DNA from: Dryococelus australis
Taxonomy: Eukaryota > Arthropoda > Insecta > Phasmatodea > Phasmatidae
Assembly (NCBI GenBank): GCA_029891345.1
Contig: CM056997.1
Location: 214,435,212-214,499,211, forward strand
DNA: 64,000 bases
Direction: 5' to 3'
The position numbers and the translations under genes are program-made. Within the stretch, counting starts at the first letter, position 1, and each line of letters starts with the position of its first letter. Positions 11,010-22,720 of the stretch are shown piece after piece. The notes beneath the pieces are model-generated. The model ran no database searches. It saw only the letters and a list, made by a program, of their open reading frames with translations, and had not been told where the DNA came from.

Positions 11010-12100
11010 ATTCTCCCGATAGTTTTTTTTTTGTTCTGTCCACAGAGGATTAATTAATTCCTTCGTTCCGTACTTCCTTTCTTAAATTCGACTTAATTCG
11101 AGTTACTCTCAGTTGTGACAGTACCACAGTCTTCACTGATGTGAATTTTTCCAATTTCGCCGCCCCGCCTTCTCAGAGTTTGGGGACAGGATTGAGCTGT
11201 GACTGCATGTAGCACTACGATCTGCACTGCTCGTGGTCATGTCCAGATTGGTAAGGACAGGGCAGAAACCGATATGAACTTTTATATATCATTTTGTCTA
11301 TTTTAATCTTATATGATTTACTAGGTTGGGAAAAGTAATATAAAATTAATGTTTGGCTTGATTGTGTAAAAGTTTCATGTTCCTATGTTCAAAAATATTT
11401 ATTTTGGTGAATATAAAGGTCACAAATCTACTAAGAATGTTTTGTTTTATTTTATAAAACTCCTTATAGACGTGACTGAAGTGAAAATTCCTCTGATCCA
11501 GTTTTATTTATATTGATATTGTTTTATTAATTTAATAATAACAGTAATTATATTGTTACTATGCGACAGTTTGCCATCACACACTATTCAAGTGGTTTTC
11601 TTGTAATAACAAGTGGTAGCAGTTTTTTGTTTAATAGAATTGATATAGTAACATCTGTAAACAGAGCAAGGTTTTGAGTTACAAAATTGTAGCAGATTTA
11701 ATGACGTCGTTTTATTATTGTTTCCGCATTTGTGATATAATTGGTATGTTCATGTTTGTGTTAGGTGTCTTGACACATTATTTCCTTCGGCTACGAGACA
11801 TGTAAACTTATTTTCTATTTTATTAGTGTATTTGTCATTTTGCTGTGTGTAATCTAGTCGCATCCTGTGACGACTTTAGGTATTCTTGTACCAAACTATT
11901 TGCAAATCTCATGGCTGATGTGTAGCCATCTTGACTGGTGTAGGGTTTACATTCTATGTGCATAACATTAATATTGCCTTATGATGTCACTAGTGGTTAG
12001 GTTGGTTTTGCCTAACAAATACTAATTTGTTACAATAGGTCAACATACATTAGATTAAGTGATATATTGGGAGAAGTTTGTATGGCAAATAAGTAATTGA
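11010..12100. other. Gypsy element 1 leader, no recognisable gene
   Basis: AT-rich sequence between the TIR element and the first gag-like words. I find no clear primer-binding site after the 5' LTR copy. Confidence 0.4.
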
Positions 12101-12147
12101 TTGTGTTGTTATATAGTTAGCTGTCGTAACGTATTTTGTTTACTTCA

Positions 12148-14078
12148 TTTAAGGTTAACATTGAAGCTTGCTGAAGGGGATTGTGTTGTTGTCCCGGAGT
12201 ACATACTCAAAGATCAGCTAATTTTCGAACTCCGTTTACGTAATTTGGATTACTCAGCAACATGTAACTGGTGCGTAAAAATGGCATTGTCGCATTAAAA
12301 GATGGATTCCATTATGAGTGGAATATGCCAGAGTTACTTGGTGGACGAGTTCTTCATTTGCACCAAAAATGTATCCGATCATAATAACACCACTGTTGTG
12401 TTACAAAACAATACACATCAAGCGGACTTGCTTTGATGGTTGACAAGATTGAAACATGCCATTCGTAGGTTAACTGTATTGCAGTTGTTAGGTTAGGGCC
12501 AGATACATGCAACCTACTTTTCAGTAATTAGTAAGTTCTTTGAAACTGTAACAAGAAATTACGAAATCATAAAACAGCAGGTACAGATTTTGGCAAGTTA
12601 AACACAGTTGACAACAGCTGTTCAGACTACAGCTGGCAGTTCTGCAATTAGCAGTGAGCAAAAGCACTGTTAAGATGCAGTTATATTCAGGGCGGTCAGA
12701 AAAATGATTTAATCTCTACATATTAGGTGCGTAAATTACTACATCTGGTTCTTCTTCTCCACACTCACCCACCACACCCACATCGCCACCCATCACTGCT
12801 TCTCGCACATCATACTTCCTCATTCTACTAAACCCCATTCATGCCCACTTCATGAGTGTTTGGTTTCTGCCGAGGAGCAAGGCAGTCCATAAGGTAATGA
12901 GAACCTTACCTCTGTAGTGGTAGTTTCCACTAATGTAAACACACATGATGCCACTTCTGACATGCCACCCTCTCCCCTTCCCACCCAATCACCACTCATT
13001 ACATTTCCTTTTACCCAGTCTTCAGCAAATATCCTAGCAACCAATCACCTAACCCAAACCTTGATTTCAACCACTTCCCAGCCTTCTGACACCCCATCAA
13101 CCACCCAACCAACCCTAACCGCTCTTCGACCCCTCAGTACACAGTACCAACCCCTTCCCTATCAGTCTAGCCATACACCACAGGTACTCAAACCACACCA
13201 GCTGACAGTTACATCTCACCCTGTCACCACCCCTTTTACATTAGGCCTTCCCTCATACACTACTCCTGCCATTCCAAAACACCCCACTACCCTCTTTCCC
13301 ACCCAATCACATTCAGAATTACAGTCAAATCCACATAAACAAACCTTCAATCGACTATTGGCTTACATCACTCAACTCATCTCACCACCTTGCACCCCTT
13401 ACCTCTCCAATAGTCTCAGCCACATCCCATATTCACCCCTCTTGTCTCATTTATCTTCATCTTCTGTATATGGTAAGCTTTCTCATCTTTTGGAAAGGAT
13501 TTTCGCAGTTTTCCCTAAAACTGATGGACTAAATATCCACCAGTTATTAAAAATATTTGACGGGATTAGTTAGAATCTAACAGGAAGGTAACAGACCAGA
13601 TAGTCAGATACTAGAAATCATTTTCCCCTACAGCCAGAATGCTAGCAAATATTAGGCTGGAATGTTTTAACAGGTTGCAGCAACACTCTGAGCCCTTGAC
13701 CAACTATATAGCTGATATAAAGTAAGCAGCTTTAGTTCTGTGTGTGCCTGTGTCAGAGGTTGAAATAGTCTGAACCATTGTGGATGGATTGAATCTCACT
13801 GAGCTCTCGTGTACTATCTTTGCAAATAGACTACATATATTTTCTGACTTAGAAAGGTTTTGCATTAACTCAACAATCAGTCAAGAAATATGTCATCCTT
13901 TCATTCCAGAAAATGTCCCACTTCATTACAAAAGAAAAAAAAACATAACGAGAAGGAAGTGTCTAAAACTAAATATTCAACTAGTGTAAGGCCAGAGATA
14001 AAGCCCAGAACCAGTCGAAAACAAGTAAACAATGAGGCAAAATACATTATTTTCGTAAACAACCTGAGCATTAAATAA
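12148..14078 (+). pseudogene. gag: Gypsy element 1 gag, decayed
   Basis: The N-terminal piece (to 12298) contains LKDQLIFELRLRNLD, a SAP-like pattern often seen at the start of insect gypsy Gag proteins. A 218-codon frame (12917-13573) is rich in Pro, Ser and Thr and ends with FPKTDGLNIHQLLKIF, which resembles the start of a gag core. Core-like words continue in other frames to about 14078, including MDGLNLTELSCTIFANR (13780). A basic, Lys/Arg-rich tail follows (from about 13920). Several frameshifts and stops separate the pieces. The assignment rests on position before protease and RT and on the core pattern. Confidence 0.55.
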
Positions 14079-14390
14079 ACAGTGTAGAAAATTGCAAGAA
14101 AAATTGAAAACGTAAAAGGATTTTTAAAAATGTAGGGCGGTGGTCTAAACCACATCAGAAAAGGTTTAGATGACTTGAAAAACCAAAATTTACCACAAAA
14201 CAGAAATAACACAATCTTAAAGAATTGGATACAAAGGTACAGTGTTATGAAATATTTTTTTAAAGATAACTTAGGAAATAAATGGCATTGTTTTAGCCAT
14301 AGAAATCGCAGGAAATATAAGAAAAATGCTAATTTAAAAAAGAGAAAACATCACAACATCTTACCATACACCAAACCATTTTTGCCATTT

Positions 14391-14780
14391 ATTGCCACAC
14401 AATTGGGTCCTTTGGAAATCCATGGCCTGGTTGAAACATGTTCTGTGCGTAGTTTTATTTCAGAATATGTTATTCAGAAATTACAGTATGAGGGATATGT
14501 GTAACATATACAGCCAGTAAACATAAAGTGTGTCACATCATCAGATCAACCTTCCCCTGAAAGTATAGCTGCCATTGTAAAAATTAAAATTGATTTGTTT
14601 CTGTGGACTTTAACATGTTTAGTGTGAGACACTATTCCAGCTAACCTCATTCTGGGATCAGATTTCATTTTTAAAACTGGTATGCTAATTGACATATGAG
14701 CCAGATATATTATGTTTAAATTTGATAAGCAAGTGATTATTCAATTTTCTAATCCCAGTCAGACTACTGAAGGAGTATAA
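14391..14780 (+). pseudogene. Gypsy element 1 aspartic protease, active site lost
   Basis: LEIHGLVETCSVRSFISEYV (about 14413-14472) stands where a retropepsin has LVDTGS; here the catalytic D-T-G reads E-T-C, so the protease would be inactive. NLILGSDFIFKTGMLIDI (about 14642-14695) is the expected C-terminal ILG motif. One frameshift and two or more stops lie between. The RT frame begins about 200 bp downstream. Confidence 0.65.
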
Positions 14781-14991
14781 ATGTCTGAACTGATAATAAC
14801 CTGAGTTCACTAGTATTAAGTCATCTTGATCAAGAAACACAAAAGATTATAATGATTTGTGTGCTGATTTCGCTGATGTTTTAATTTCAAAATTAGGTCA
14901 CACTAATTTAATTGATTATGATATCAAGCGGCTGGATTCTAAACCTGTAATGCGTCATTATTATGATTTGGCACCTCCAGAAATGTAAATT

Positions 14992-15915
14992 ATGAGAAAC
15001 AAAATTCAGGAATTGTTAGACAATAAGGTAACTGAACCATCCAAATTCTCTTTCAGTTCTCCCACTTTTCTGGTACCCAAGTGGAAGGACCATGGTCTAG
15101 TGGTGGATTATTGTATCTTGAGAAAACAGATAGATAAGATAAATGTACCATTACCAAATTTGAACTCAGCCTTTCACTGGTTTGGCAAGGCAAAGTATTT
15201 CAGTTTTTCCGATTTAAATTCCGCATACCACCTTCCTCTTACGAAGGAATCAAAACATGTCAATAGATTTTGTGTACTGTGGAACTTATACAAGGCTGTA
15301 CCGTTTGGACCTTCTACTGGAGCTCAAGTATTTACCCGTATTCTTGATCAGGTCTTGGAAAATGTTAAATTTAAGTATGTTTTTAATTATCTGGATGACT
15401 TGATAGTGTACTCAGTAAGTTTTGACCAACATGTCACTCATTTGAAAGAAGTGTTGGAAAGATTACATAAGGCAGGTCTTATGGCTAACCTCAAGAAGCT
15501 AAAGTTTGCAGTTAAGGAAATGTCTTTCCTGGGGCATTCAGTATCTGAAAAAATTGTCTCTATTGATCCAGATAGAACAAAATCAATTACCAATTACCCG
15601 GCAACCAAAGATGCAAGCATTTCATGCTTCATCTGCATGGTGAACTTTTACTATAAATTCTTTCCTAAATTTGCTAAACACGCTGCGCCACTGAATTCCC
15701 TGAGGAAGAATGGAGCAAAATCTAATTGGGGTAAAGAACAGCGAGAAGCACTTGAGATTGCTATTGCTAGTCCTTTGGTTCTTAGGGCGGCCGTGTTGTC
15801 CCAAGAATTTGATGGGCAGAGGCAACATATCGTATTTGCCTCACGCTCATTGACCTATCAGAAGAGAAAAGCTTCATCAGTATATGAATTAGAGTGTTTG
15901 GCAGTTGGAACATGA
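14992..15915 (+). pseudogene. pol: Gypsy element 1 reverse transcriptase with partial RNase H
   Basis: This 307-codon frame is typical Ty3/gypsy RT. It shows SPTFLVPKWKDHGLVVDY (first RT block), FSDLNSAYHLPL, AVPFGPSTGAQVFTRILDQVL and the catalytic YLDD in FNYLDDLIVYS (about residue 134), then KLKFAVKEMSFLGH. The tether and RNase H follow, but RNase H has lost its first catalytic segment: ASPLVLRAAVLSQEF runs straight into HIVFASRSLTYQKRK. Coding sequence continues upstream of the ATG after a TAA just before 14992, so that ATG is not the native start. A frameshift ends the frame near 15915. The 2-3 kb between here and the gag pieces is collinear with a gag-pol element. Confidence 0.85.
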
Positions 15916-16270
15916 AGAATTTCTCAATTAAACAGATAATCAGGCACTGTCATGGTTACTAGTCCATCCAAAACAGATAGGAAAACTAGGTTGCTGGATA
16001 GTAAAGATTTCTTCTCTCAAATTCAAAATTCAACATATGCGAGGAACGCAAAATATTTTCGCAGATGCATTATCTCATATGTTCGAGAACTACCCCGAGG
16101 AAACCTCTTCACAACAGGATACAAACTTTTGCAGCACTTTGTTGGCAGACTTTCCATTGGAATTTCAAGGCATAGAGACTCATTAGAAGTAAGACCCTTA
16201 TTTCAACGGTATAATTGATCAGATACAGAAGGGTACTGCACCAAGGCAGTACAAAATTTTCAAAGGTGTT

Positions 16271-17290
16271 TTGCATTGCAAATTTTGTTCTCCAAAGCAG
16301 CATAAAATGGTTTTGCCTCTGAATCTCTGCGGCATGATATTCCAGTACTTTCATTCGTCCCCGGTAGGAGCTCATCTTAGAATGTGTAAAACAATCAATG
16401 CAGTTAGGCATACATGTATCTGGAGAGGCATGTACCAAGATATTTCAGAAATGGTAAAGGATTGTAAACTTTGGGCCTTAAGAAAACCTGCACAGGATAC
16501 CAATTTAGGACTACTTTCATCTCACATTGCAAATCATCGATCATAGAAAATTTTTGTTGATATTGTTGGACCTTTACCGTGCTCTAAGTCAGGTAACACT
16601 ATGTTGTTGGTATGTATGGATGCATTCACGAAATTTGTTTCGATAGTTCCTCTGCATAAGGCTACTTCAGATACTACTATTTCAGCATTGAAAAATTACA
16701 TTTTTAAAATTTCGGGGATTCCTTCTATCATACTATCCGACAATGGTCCACAATTTATGTCCAGGTCATTTAGAACATGTGTTTCAGTCATGGCATTCAG
16801 CATGTCACCACTACACCATATTATCCACAATCGTCCCATGTGGAAAGATTCAATAGGAATCTCCGTTCGGCTCTCATTGCCTTTCATGCAGACAGTCAGG
16901 ATAAATGGGATCAAAATGTTGAATTGCCGTGAATGGCATTCAACTATGCATGCCATGAGGGACATAAGCCCACTCCGTTCGAAATCATGTTCACTTATAA
17001 GCCAAACACCATTCTGTCCAATCTTTGGTCTCTCGCCGACCTTCTGCCTGATGATCCTAGGGACATCAGGAAGATTTGGAAAAGAGCACATCAAAACATG
17101 AACCTGGCACATGATTAGCCCAAGACGATTTAAGAAAAGGATGGCAGAGATAACCCATTCAAAGTGGAAGACTTTGCCCTGTGCAGAGCACATACACTGA
17201 GCAAAGCCATATATAAAAATATGGCTAAGCTTAGTTACAGATGGAGACATCCTTCTCAGGTACAGAGATTTCTCACTTCTGTTACAGTAG
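16271..17290 (+). pseudogene. Gypsy element 1 integrase, decayed
   Basis: The zinc-binding part is at 16271-16546, with FHSSPVGAH and then KDCKLWAL; the second cysteine of the HHCC finger is lost. After a TAG at 16544 the same frame gives the core start (FVDIVGPLP, MDAFTKFVSIVPL, SDNGPQF), which holds the first two catalytic Asp. A frameshift near 16800 moves the third block (VERFNRNL, catalytic Glu) to another frame. 16933-17118 gives MAFNYACHEGHKPTPFEIMF and later LSYRWRHPSQVQRFLTSVTV, the usual C-terminal region. It is inactive because of the frameshifts. Confidence 0.75.
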
Positions 17291-17294
17291 AACT

Positions 17295-17984
17295 TTTTTA
17301 ACCATCAAATAGTCGGTTTGCTATGCTGGCCCATATCTGACAACTCAAGGAAAGTTCACCTAATCTCAAAGAGTTTAGTTAACAGTGGCTTAGTTTAGGG
17401 TATGCATTGTCGGGATGGTTCAGGTGGACTGGCCAACAATCTGGACATACATTTGCTTGAGACATGCATGAATTTCGGTGGTCGACCAGGAAAAAAAAAA
17501 GAGTTAACTCCCTTCGTTGTTAAAAATATTTCAGCTGGTAGTATGAAAAATACATGGTACCATTAATAAGTTTTAGTGTGCACACTGTTTTTTTATTGTA
17601 AGGGTGCCCTTAATCTAAGTTTACCACATTAATTGAAGAACAAACTGTTTGTTAATTAAAGGCTATGATATCTTAAGACTTTAATATAAATAATGTCAAG
17701 TCTCTGCAGTGTAGTATACTTTTCAATGACTTGGGTGTTCATGATTGTTTTACTGCTTAATTTTTTTTGTACCAATGTTGTTTATCATTGATATGATTCA
17801 CTATGGTGCTCTATTGTTTCTGTAAGCTTGTTTCAATAGTAGAATATAGGCTTTTACTAACATGGCTATGGTATTACTGGTTCTTGTATTAATTTAAACT
17901 TGGCCGAGCGAATGTATGTAAGTAAATAGCTAAATATAGGTTTTCGAAAGCAAAACCTAGCGTCCACTTTAAGGGAGGAGTATA
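17295..17984 (+). other. Gypsy element 1 3' untranslated region with PPT-like tract
   Basis: No gene is seen; there is no env-like frame. AAGGGAGGAG at 17971-17980, just before the 3' LTR copy, is a plausible polypurine tract for plus-strand priming. Confidence 0.5.
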
Positions 17985-18702
17985 TGCCGCTTTTAAAAAG
18001 CACATTGTAAAATAATTATTTTAGGGTGATTAAAATGTTAGTTTGGTTTACATTTATTTTGGAAATGAAGTTACTTAACCGGAAACACTATTTGGGGATT
18101 TTTTTAACTTATTGTATTGGTGATCACTTGGATATTTTTATCTCGGGGCTTTTCAAATTAGTTATTCTTCTCGGCTAACTTCCATGTAGGATAGGTCGTA
18201 GGTAGGCGGATTGAACACGGACGGTGTTTCCGTGGCTTCACACCACGCTTACTATCCGAGTTCCGGATGCTGAATCGACTGTTTCAGTCGTGGCTCTGCT
18301 TATGATGTCCGACGTCCCTAAGTTCTTGAAGCGTTGCTTTCCTACGCAGTAATTTTCGCTGTGTTTACTGTTTGCCAGTCGCGCTGCGACAAAAAATGTG
18401 ACTTTGTACTGTCCGGACGAGCGTTTATACAGCTCCGTGCCATCTATCGTTAAGTCTTGAACTAATTATTTAGTTAGGTTCCCCTCCTCCGCGCTAGTGT
18501 ACGCATACTTCTCCACATCAGATGTGCTTTACCGAATACACTTTGGTATCGGGCGACCAGACAGCTACACGTACTTTTCAGCAGCAGTGTTTCGTGGTCA
18601 CTTCAAGAAAGGACGTAGTTGCAAAGTGTGCGCAAAGCTGACTATTATGTAGCCAGTTTATTTCTGTGATAATGTAGAATAGGTAGCGCAACTTAGCAAA
18701 TG
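17985..18702 (+). mobile_element. 3' LTR-like copy of gypsy element 1 (about 0.72 kb)
   Basis: It matches both ends of 7966-10121 but lacks about 1.4 kb from the middle. The join lies near 18325-18345, where CTTGAAGCGTTGCTTTCCTAC combines the two flanking words of the long copy (8306 and 9755). No target duplication matching the left flank was found. Confidence 0.65.
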
Positions 18703-19415
18703 TAAGTAGTAGGGAAAGGAGAGAACTGGGACAGGATACATGATAGGGAGCAGGGAGCCAAGGCTACCACGTTGGAATTTTTTTTCCAAAAAACGCTCAT
18801 TTTCGCACAAAATCGTACGTTTTAGCCCAAAAATGACTTAAAATTTTCCCTTTTCCCCTAAAAATGTCAGGTTTTCCCATTTTGCAAAAAAAGTCAATTT
18901 TCAGTTATTTTATCTAACAGGGATCACTGATTCAGGTGAACATGGAGCCAGGAGAGTAGGATTTAGGACTTTTGACATTTTATTACAAAAATCTAAAAAA
19001 TAATTTTTAAAAATTAAAATTTAATTTTATAATTACAAAATTTAAAAGCATTTGTATTAAGTGTTATACATCACTCGACTCGTATTTTCAAGGCGCATAT
19101 GAGCTTTATGTCATATCCATTATGTATCCAAATGCCAGGCCTACCATTGTGGATTTATAAGCCAGAAATTAAAAAATTTATTAAAAATGTATTTTAAAAA
19201 CTTATATTTTCGAAGGTTCCCCACCAGCACCATGCCCAGCAGACGACTGAGTCCTTCACCCCCAATACCCTCACCTATGCTCATTCAGCCATCTTGATTT
19301 TTCGTTCCTCATTTGTTTATACGATACTGGATGCCACCATCTTGGTAGGTGACTGCTATCTTGGTATGAGATAACGACCTTGCTAGGTAACCACCATCTT
19401 GTTAGACATCACCAA
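18703..19415. other. Low-complexity AT-rich sequence
   Basis: No gene. The stretch 18770-18910 is pyrimidine- and A-rich, with repeats of TTTTCCC/AAAAATG type; 18960-19200 is rich in TTAAAATTTAA-like words. Confidence 0.5.
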
Positions 19416-19419
19416 TCCA

Positions 19420-19990
19420 CGTTATTGGAAGCGAATGACCATGACATTGACCCCACTACCAAAAACTCAGGAAAAAAAACCTGAAAGTCAACAACCATAA
19501 TACATTACAGACTACTACCACCACATCAGCTGCATTCGACCCTAAAATTGACTCCGTAACCTTTATTGACCTTAAAATTCGAAACCTACAGGGAAAATAC
19601 ATTGAAGTAAACCAGCATAGTACATAACAGACTACTACTGTGGTATTAGATACAGACTACTTCAACCTTGACCCCATAACCTTCATTGACCTTGAAATTA
19701 AAAAAAACTACAGATAAATACATAAAACTCAACCGGCATAATACATAACAGACTACTGTCGCGATATTAGATACAGACTACCTCAACCTTGACTCCAGAA
19801 AAACTTCAAAAACTCGAGGAAAAATACTTAAAAGTCAACAACCATAATACATTACAGACTAATACCACCATATTAGCTGCTTACGACACTGAACTTGACT
19901 CCATTACCTTGAATGACCTTGAAAACAAAAAATACAGATAAAATACATACAATTCAACAAGCATATCATATTACTGACTACTACAGTAAC
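19420..19990. repeat. Degenerate tandem repeat, about 118-bp period
   Basis: Five diverged units share a CAAC..CATAATACATTACAGACTACT-like word at about 19490, 19611, 19731, 19839 and 19956, and a TTGACCTT word between them. Spacings are 108-121 bp. It ends shortly before the second capsid-like pseudogene. Confidence 0.7.
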
Positions 19991-20269
19991 GTCTCGATTT
20001 CACTACCAAGCGAACTGTCAGCGTTTATAGTTAAAGACATTAAAAACCCTACAATTTTCCATCCTATTAAAAAAAATATTTTTTTGCAATCAATGGTATA
20101 GTTACATGCATGATGCATGACTTTGACTACACGCTTAAATGATAAAATATTCTAGACACATTTCGTGGCTATTAAAAACTTAAAGGCCAACAGAAGGATA
20201 CAGCATGCAAAAACAAGAATTAATTATTCTATTCTGTAATACACATTTGAATGCTATATACGACATGGC

Positions 20270-20880
20270 TAATAATGAGGAACGTGTAACATTTCAATTA
20301 AACACTGTTATAACATTTTAATTGAATATTGTTGAGTGGATAATGGCACATATTGAAATTAATACTTGTCAAAGTGTAAAGTTTTTAAAATATATCGGAA
20401 AAGAGAAGAATCTAGTTATTACATCAGATCATGGGCTTTGAAGACTTTTCCAAACCTTTTAACATCACAAAAAGTCATTTGGAATTAGAAATCAAGTTTT
20501 TTGTCTGAGAAACTATGATTTGGTGTTATTTGTTTTCAAATAAATCGACAAAACTATTTAGAAACAGATTGATCACTATTCGATCATTGTGATATGAAAA
20601 ATATTAAACTATATCTGAACAGTTAAGCTTATCCCAATACCGATTTAACTACAAACCTCTGAAATGAGGAATTCCTTATTTGTTACAATATGTACTCAAA
20701 GTTCCAGGAAAGGTATTATAATAATTCAGCTCACCTATACTAGAACCGGAATCATTTAAAACCAGAGAATCGTTTTTTGTATTTGATGTAATTGTACAAA
20801 ACGATAACATTAGCAATCATGTCATTGATTTATTGCAAATACACCCATTCTGGCAAATATGCAAGCTTATGCAATAATAA
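20270..20880 (+). pseudogene. Double jelly-roll capsid-like protein, decayed copy 2
   Basis: Short coding-like blocks follow each other in different frames: HIEINTCQSVKFLKYIGKEK (about 20348-20407), FQINRQN (20534-20554), FDHCDMKNIKLYLNS (20579-20623) and a later FFVFDVIVQND block (about 20776). FQxNRxN followed about 48 bp later by DHC..NI repeats the arrangement of the copy at 0.15-1.37 kb, where the distance is 58 bp. The marks fit the DJR capsid-like family described for copy 1. At least three frame changes and several stops are present, so it is clearly dead. The N-terminal third is not recognisable. It is diverged from copy 1, so it is not a recent duplicate. Confidence 0.5.
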
Positions 20881-20884
20881 TTCA

Positions 20885-21580
20885 TGCAGATTGACAAGCT
20901 ATAATGTGAGAGCTAATGTTGAAGTTAATGACTTGAGTCAGTAGACAATGAGCCACGGTATTAACAAGATGTTTTGCAATGTGTGAGGATTTCAATTTCC
21001 CAGAAATATTTACCATTAAGGAATTGGCTAGTACTGATATGGAAGAACACACAGCGGGTTTCAGTTTCAAACCAGCTCGACTGGAAATATCGAAGCCCTA
21101 AATACTAGAAAACAAATAGATAGGTTACCAATCACCATCATGGTTTAACCTGGAAGAGTGGTTGTATGGAGTATGAGAATATAAAACATATTTGCAAGAA
21201 GTACTTAAATAAATGTTAGATATGGTGTGTGGAATGGTATAGTAACAGATATTGAAAAGAATACAATTGTCCTTTGTTTAAACAATTGTGTAAAACATAT
21301 AGATATAAATCGACCTTCTTCTCTGCAGAGGAAAATGCTAAATTGGTCATTGATTACATTTTGGGGCCAAGTGGATGAGTCTCCTCCTGACTCACCAGAG
21401 GATGTTATACAAGTAATATGGCATTATCTGGGATAAGAGCATATCGTGGAATAATGAGTGGAATTTAGTTTAAATGTACTTGGTTTGTGTAAACCAATAC
21501 TTTGTAAAGATGGATCAAGATGAGAACGAGGTCAGATGCTCGTGCATACAGAAATCAGTGTGTAAATTGAATACTGGCAA
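20885..21580. other. No recognisable gene; short unknown frames
   Basis: A 69-codon frame (21227-21436) reads MWNGIVTDIEKNTIVLCLNN and includes VDESPPDSPEDVIQV. I do not recognise it. It could be part of the element around the capsid-like pseudogene. Confidence 0.3.
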
Positions 21581-21585
21581 GTTAT

Positions 21586-21924
21586 TTGCATGCTGGAGTA
21601 AACTTTTTAGAAAAGATTATGGCAAGTAACAGTTTTGCTGTCTTTGTAAATATAACTTTCTTCCATCCAATTGATATTTACGTCTCTGGAAACTCAACTG
21701 TGAAATTTAAAAAATATATCCAATGTACATTAGAAGGGGAAAAAGGTAGTGATTTAATATCTTTTCCAGATCTGACAAAATATAGTGTTTACCATATGTG
21801 TTCGAATACAAGTATACCATCGAAGAAATGTATTCGCACTTTTCCTGATTTACAAGACTGCATAATCCTACAGTACAATCAAACAGATAGAAATACTACA
21901 AATTTTGCTAAGGAGAAAATATGA
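21586..21924 (+). CDS. Unknown 112-residue reading frame
   Basis: The frame is open from the ATG at 21586. It begins MHAGVNFLEKIMASNSFAVF and has a beta-rich middle (FVNITFFHPIDIYVSGNSTV) and four Cys in its second half. No family recognised. It lies between the DJR capsid-like pseudogene and a zinc-finger frame, all on the plus strand, so it may be a remnant of the same element, but in AT-rich DNA it may also be chance. Confidence 0.25.
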   Translation: MHAGVNFLEKIMASNSFAVFVNITFFHPIDIYVSGNSTVKFKKYIQCTLEGEKGSDLISFPDLTKYSVYHMCSNTSIPSKKCIRTFPDLQDCIILQYNQTDRNTTNFAKEKI

Positions 21925-22272
21925 TTTAAAAAGCGTTTTATGAAAACACACAATGTTGTCATAATGTACTCTGTAATACAAAAGTAGCAAAATTAATGGT
22001 TTGAAACTTTTTTTGTGTTTTAGTGACTTTATGAATGCACGAACTGTAATATTCACATATAAACTAATTTGACAGCAAAAATGTTACATGCATTTAACAA
22101 TCAAATCTAAATGTGTTTGCACATAAAACATTATTCATTTGAAAACAACTTAATACTTAAACATACATTAAAAAATTACTGTGTTTAAAAATGGATTTAC
22201 AATTCCTAGAATTATGTATAACCGCTTATAAAAGTTGTGCACCTTTCAGTTTCATTCTAGACTTGCACCAGT

Positions 22273-22461
22273 ATGGAAGCAATGATGCCTTTGCTGTGTT
22301 GTTTCTGTGGTAAATTATTTACAGCTCTGCACAGCATGCGTCATCATGAAATAACTACCTGCAAGAGGAACAGTTCGACCTTAACTTGTGAATGCAAATT
22401 CTGCCAGAGGCAGTTTTCTTGGACAATATTTCGAAGAGATATTATACAATTTGTATCCTAG
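22273..22461 (+). CDS. Short C2H2-type zinc-finger frame, probably a fragment
   Basis: The 62-codon frame begins MEAMMPLLCCFCGKLF. CCFCGKLFTALHSMRHHEITTC fits a C-x2-C-x12-H-x4-C finger (about residues 9-30). A second pair (CKFC, residues 46-49) is followed by QRQF but lacks its histidines, as if the gene were cut. Such fingers bind nucleic acids. It is followed at once by a Pro/Gln-rich repeat readable in another frame (from 22473). The ATG has no supporting context; it could be the 5' exon or the start of a larger decayed protein. Confidence 0.4.
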   Translation: MEAMMPLLCCFCGKLFTALHSMRHHEITTCKRNSSTLTCECKFCQRQFSWTIFRRDIIQFVS

Positions 22462-22472
22462 GTTCTCTACCA

Positions 22473-22668
22473 CCACACCCACAATTAGCACTGCAATCAG
22501 CACCACAATCAGCACTGCAATCAGCACCACAGTCAGCACTGCAATTAGCACCGCAATCAACACTGCAATAAGCACTGCAATTAGCACCACAATTATCACC
22601 ACTTTCAGCTCAACAAACTGTACCACAACCTATACCACAATTAGCTCCACCTATCCCACCTACTGCAT
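22473..22668 (+). repeat. Tandem repeat reading as Ala-Pro/Leu-Gln-Ser protein
   Basis: A 12-nt unit of the type GCACNNCAATCA is repeated, often in 24-nt pairs. In the frame starting at 22473 it reads (A-P/L-Q-S)n and passes into PQPIPQLAPPIPPTAFSPY. Only one stop (CTGCAATAAG, about 22567) interrupts about 85 codons. The frame runs on through GLESPAGSTGFVDPAELETL to about 22770. This suggests a real low-complexity protein rather than a plain microsatellite (inference). A similar block is at 23640-23755. Confidence 0.6.
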
Positions 22669-22720
22669 TTTCTCCATATGCTCCTAAACATCGATACATT
22701 TATTCAGGGTTGGAAAGTCC

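Noticed and set aside
12917-13573. Pro/Thr/Ser-rich frame as a host mucin-like gene
   Set aside because: It lies collinear with gypsy 1 gag and pol remains and runs into a gag core-like sequence.
16696-17250. 184-codon minus-strand ORF
   Set aside because: It is antisense to the gypsy 1 integrase, whose motifs are clear on the plus strand.
20882-21070. Minus-strand frame beside the second capsid-like pseudogene
   Set aside because: It lies antisense, in the wrong orientation for the element, and has no recognised motif.
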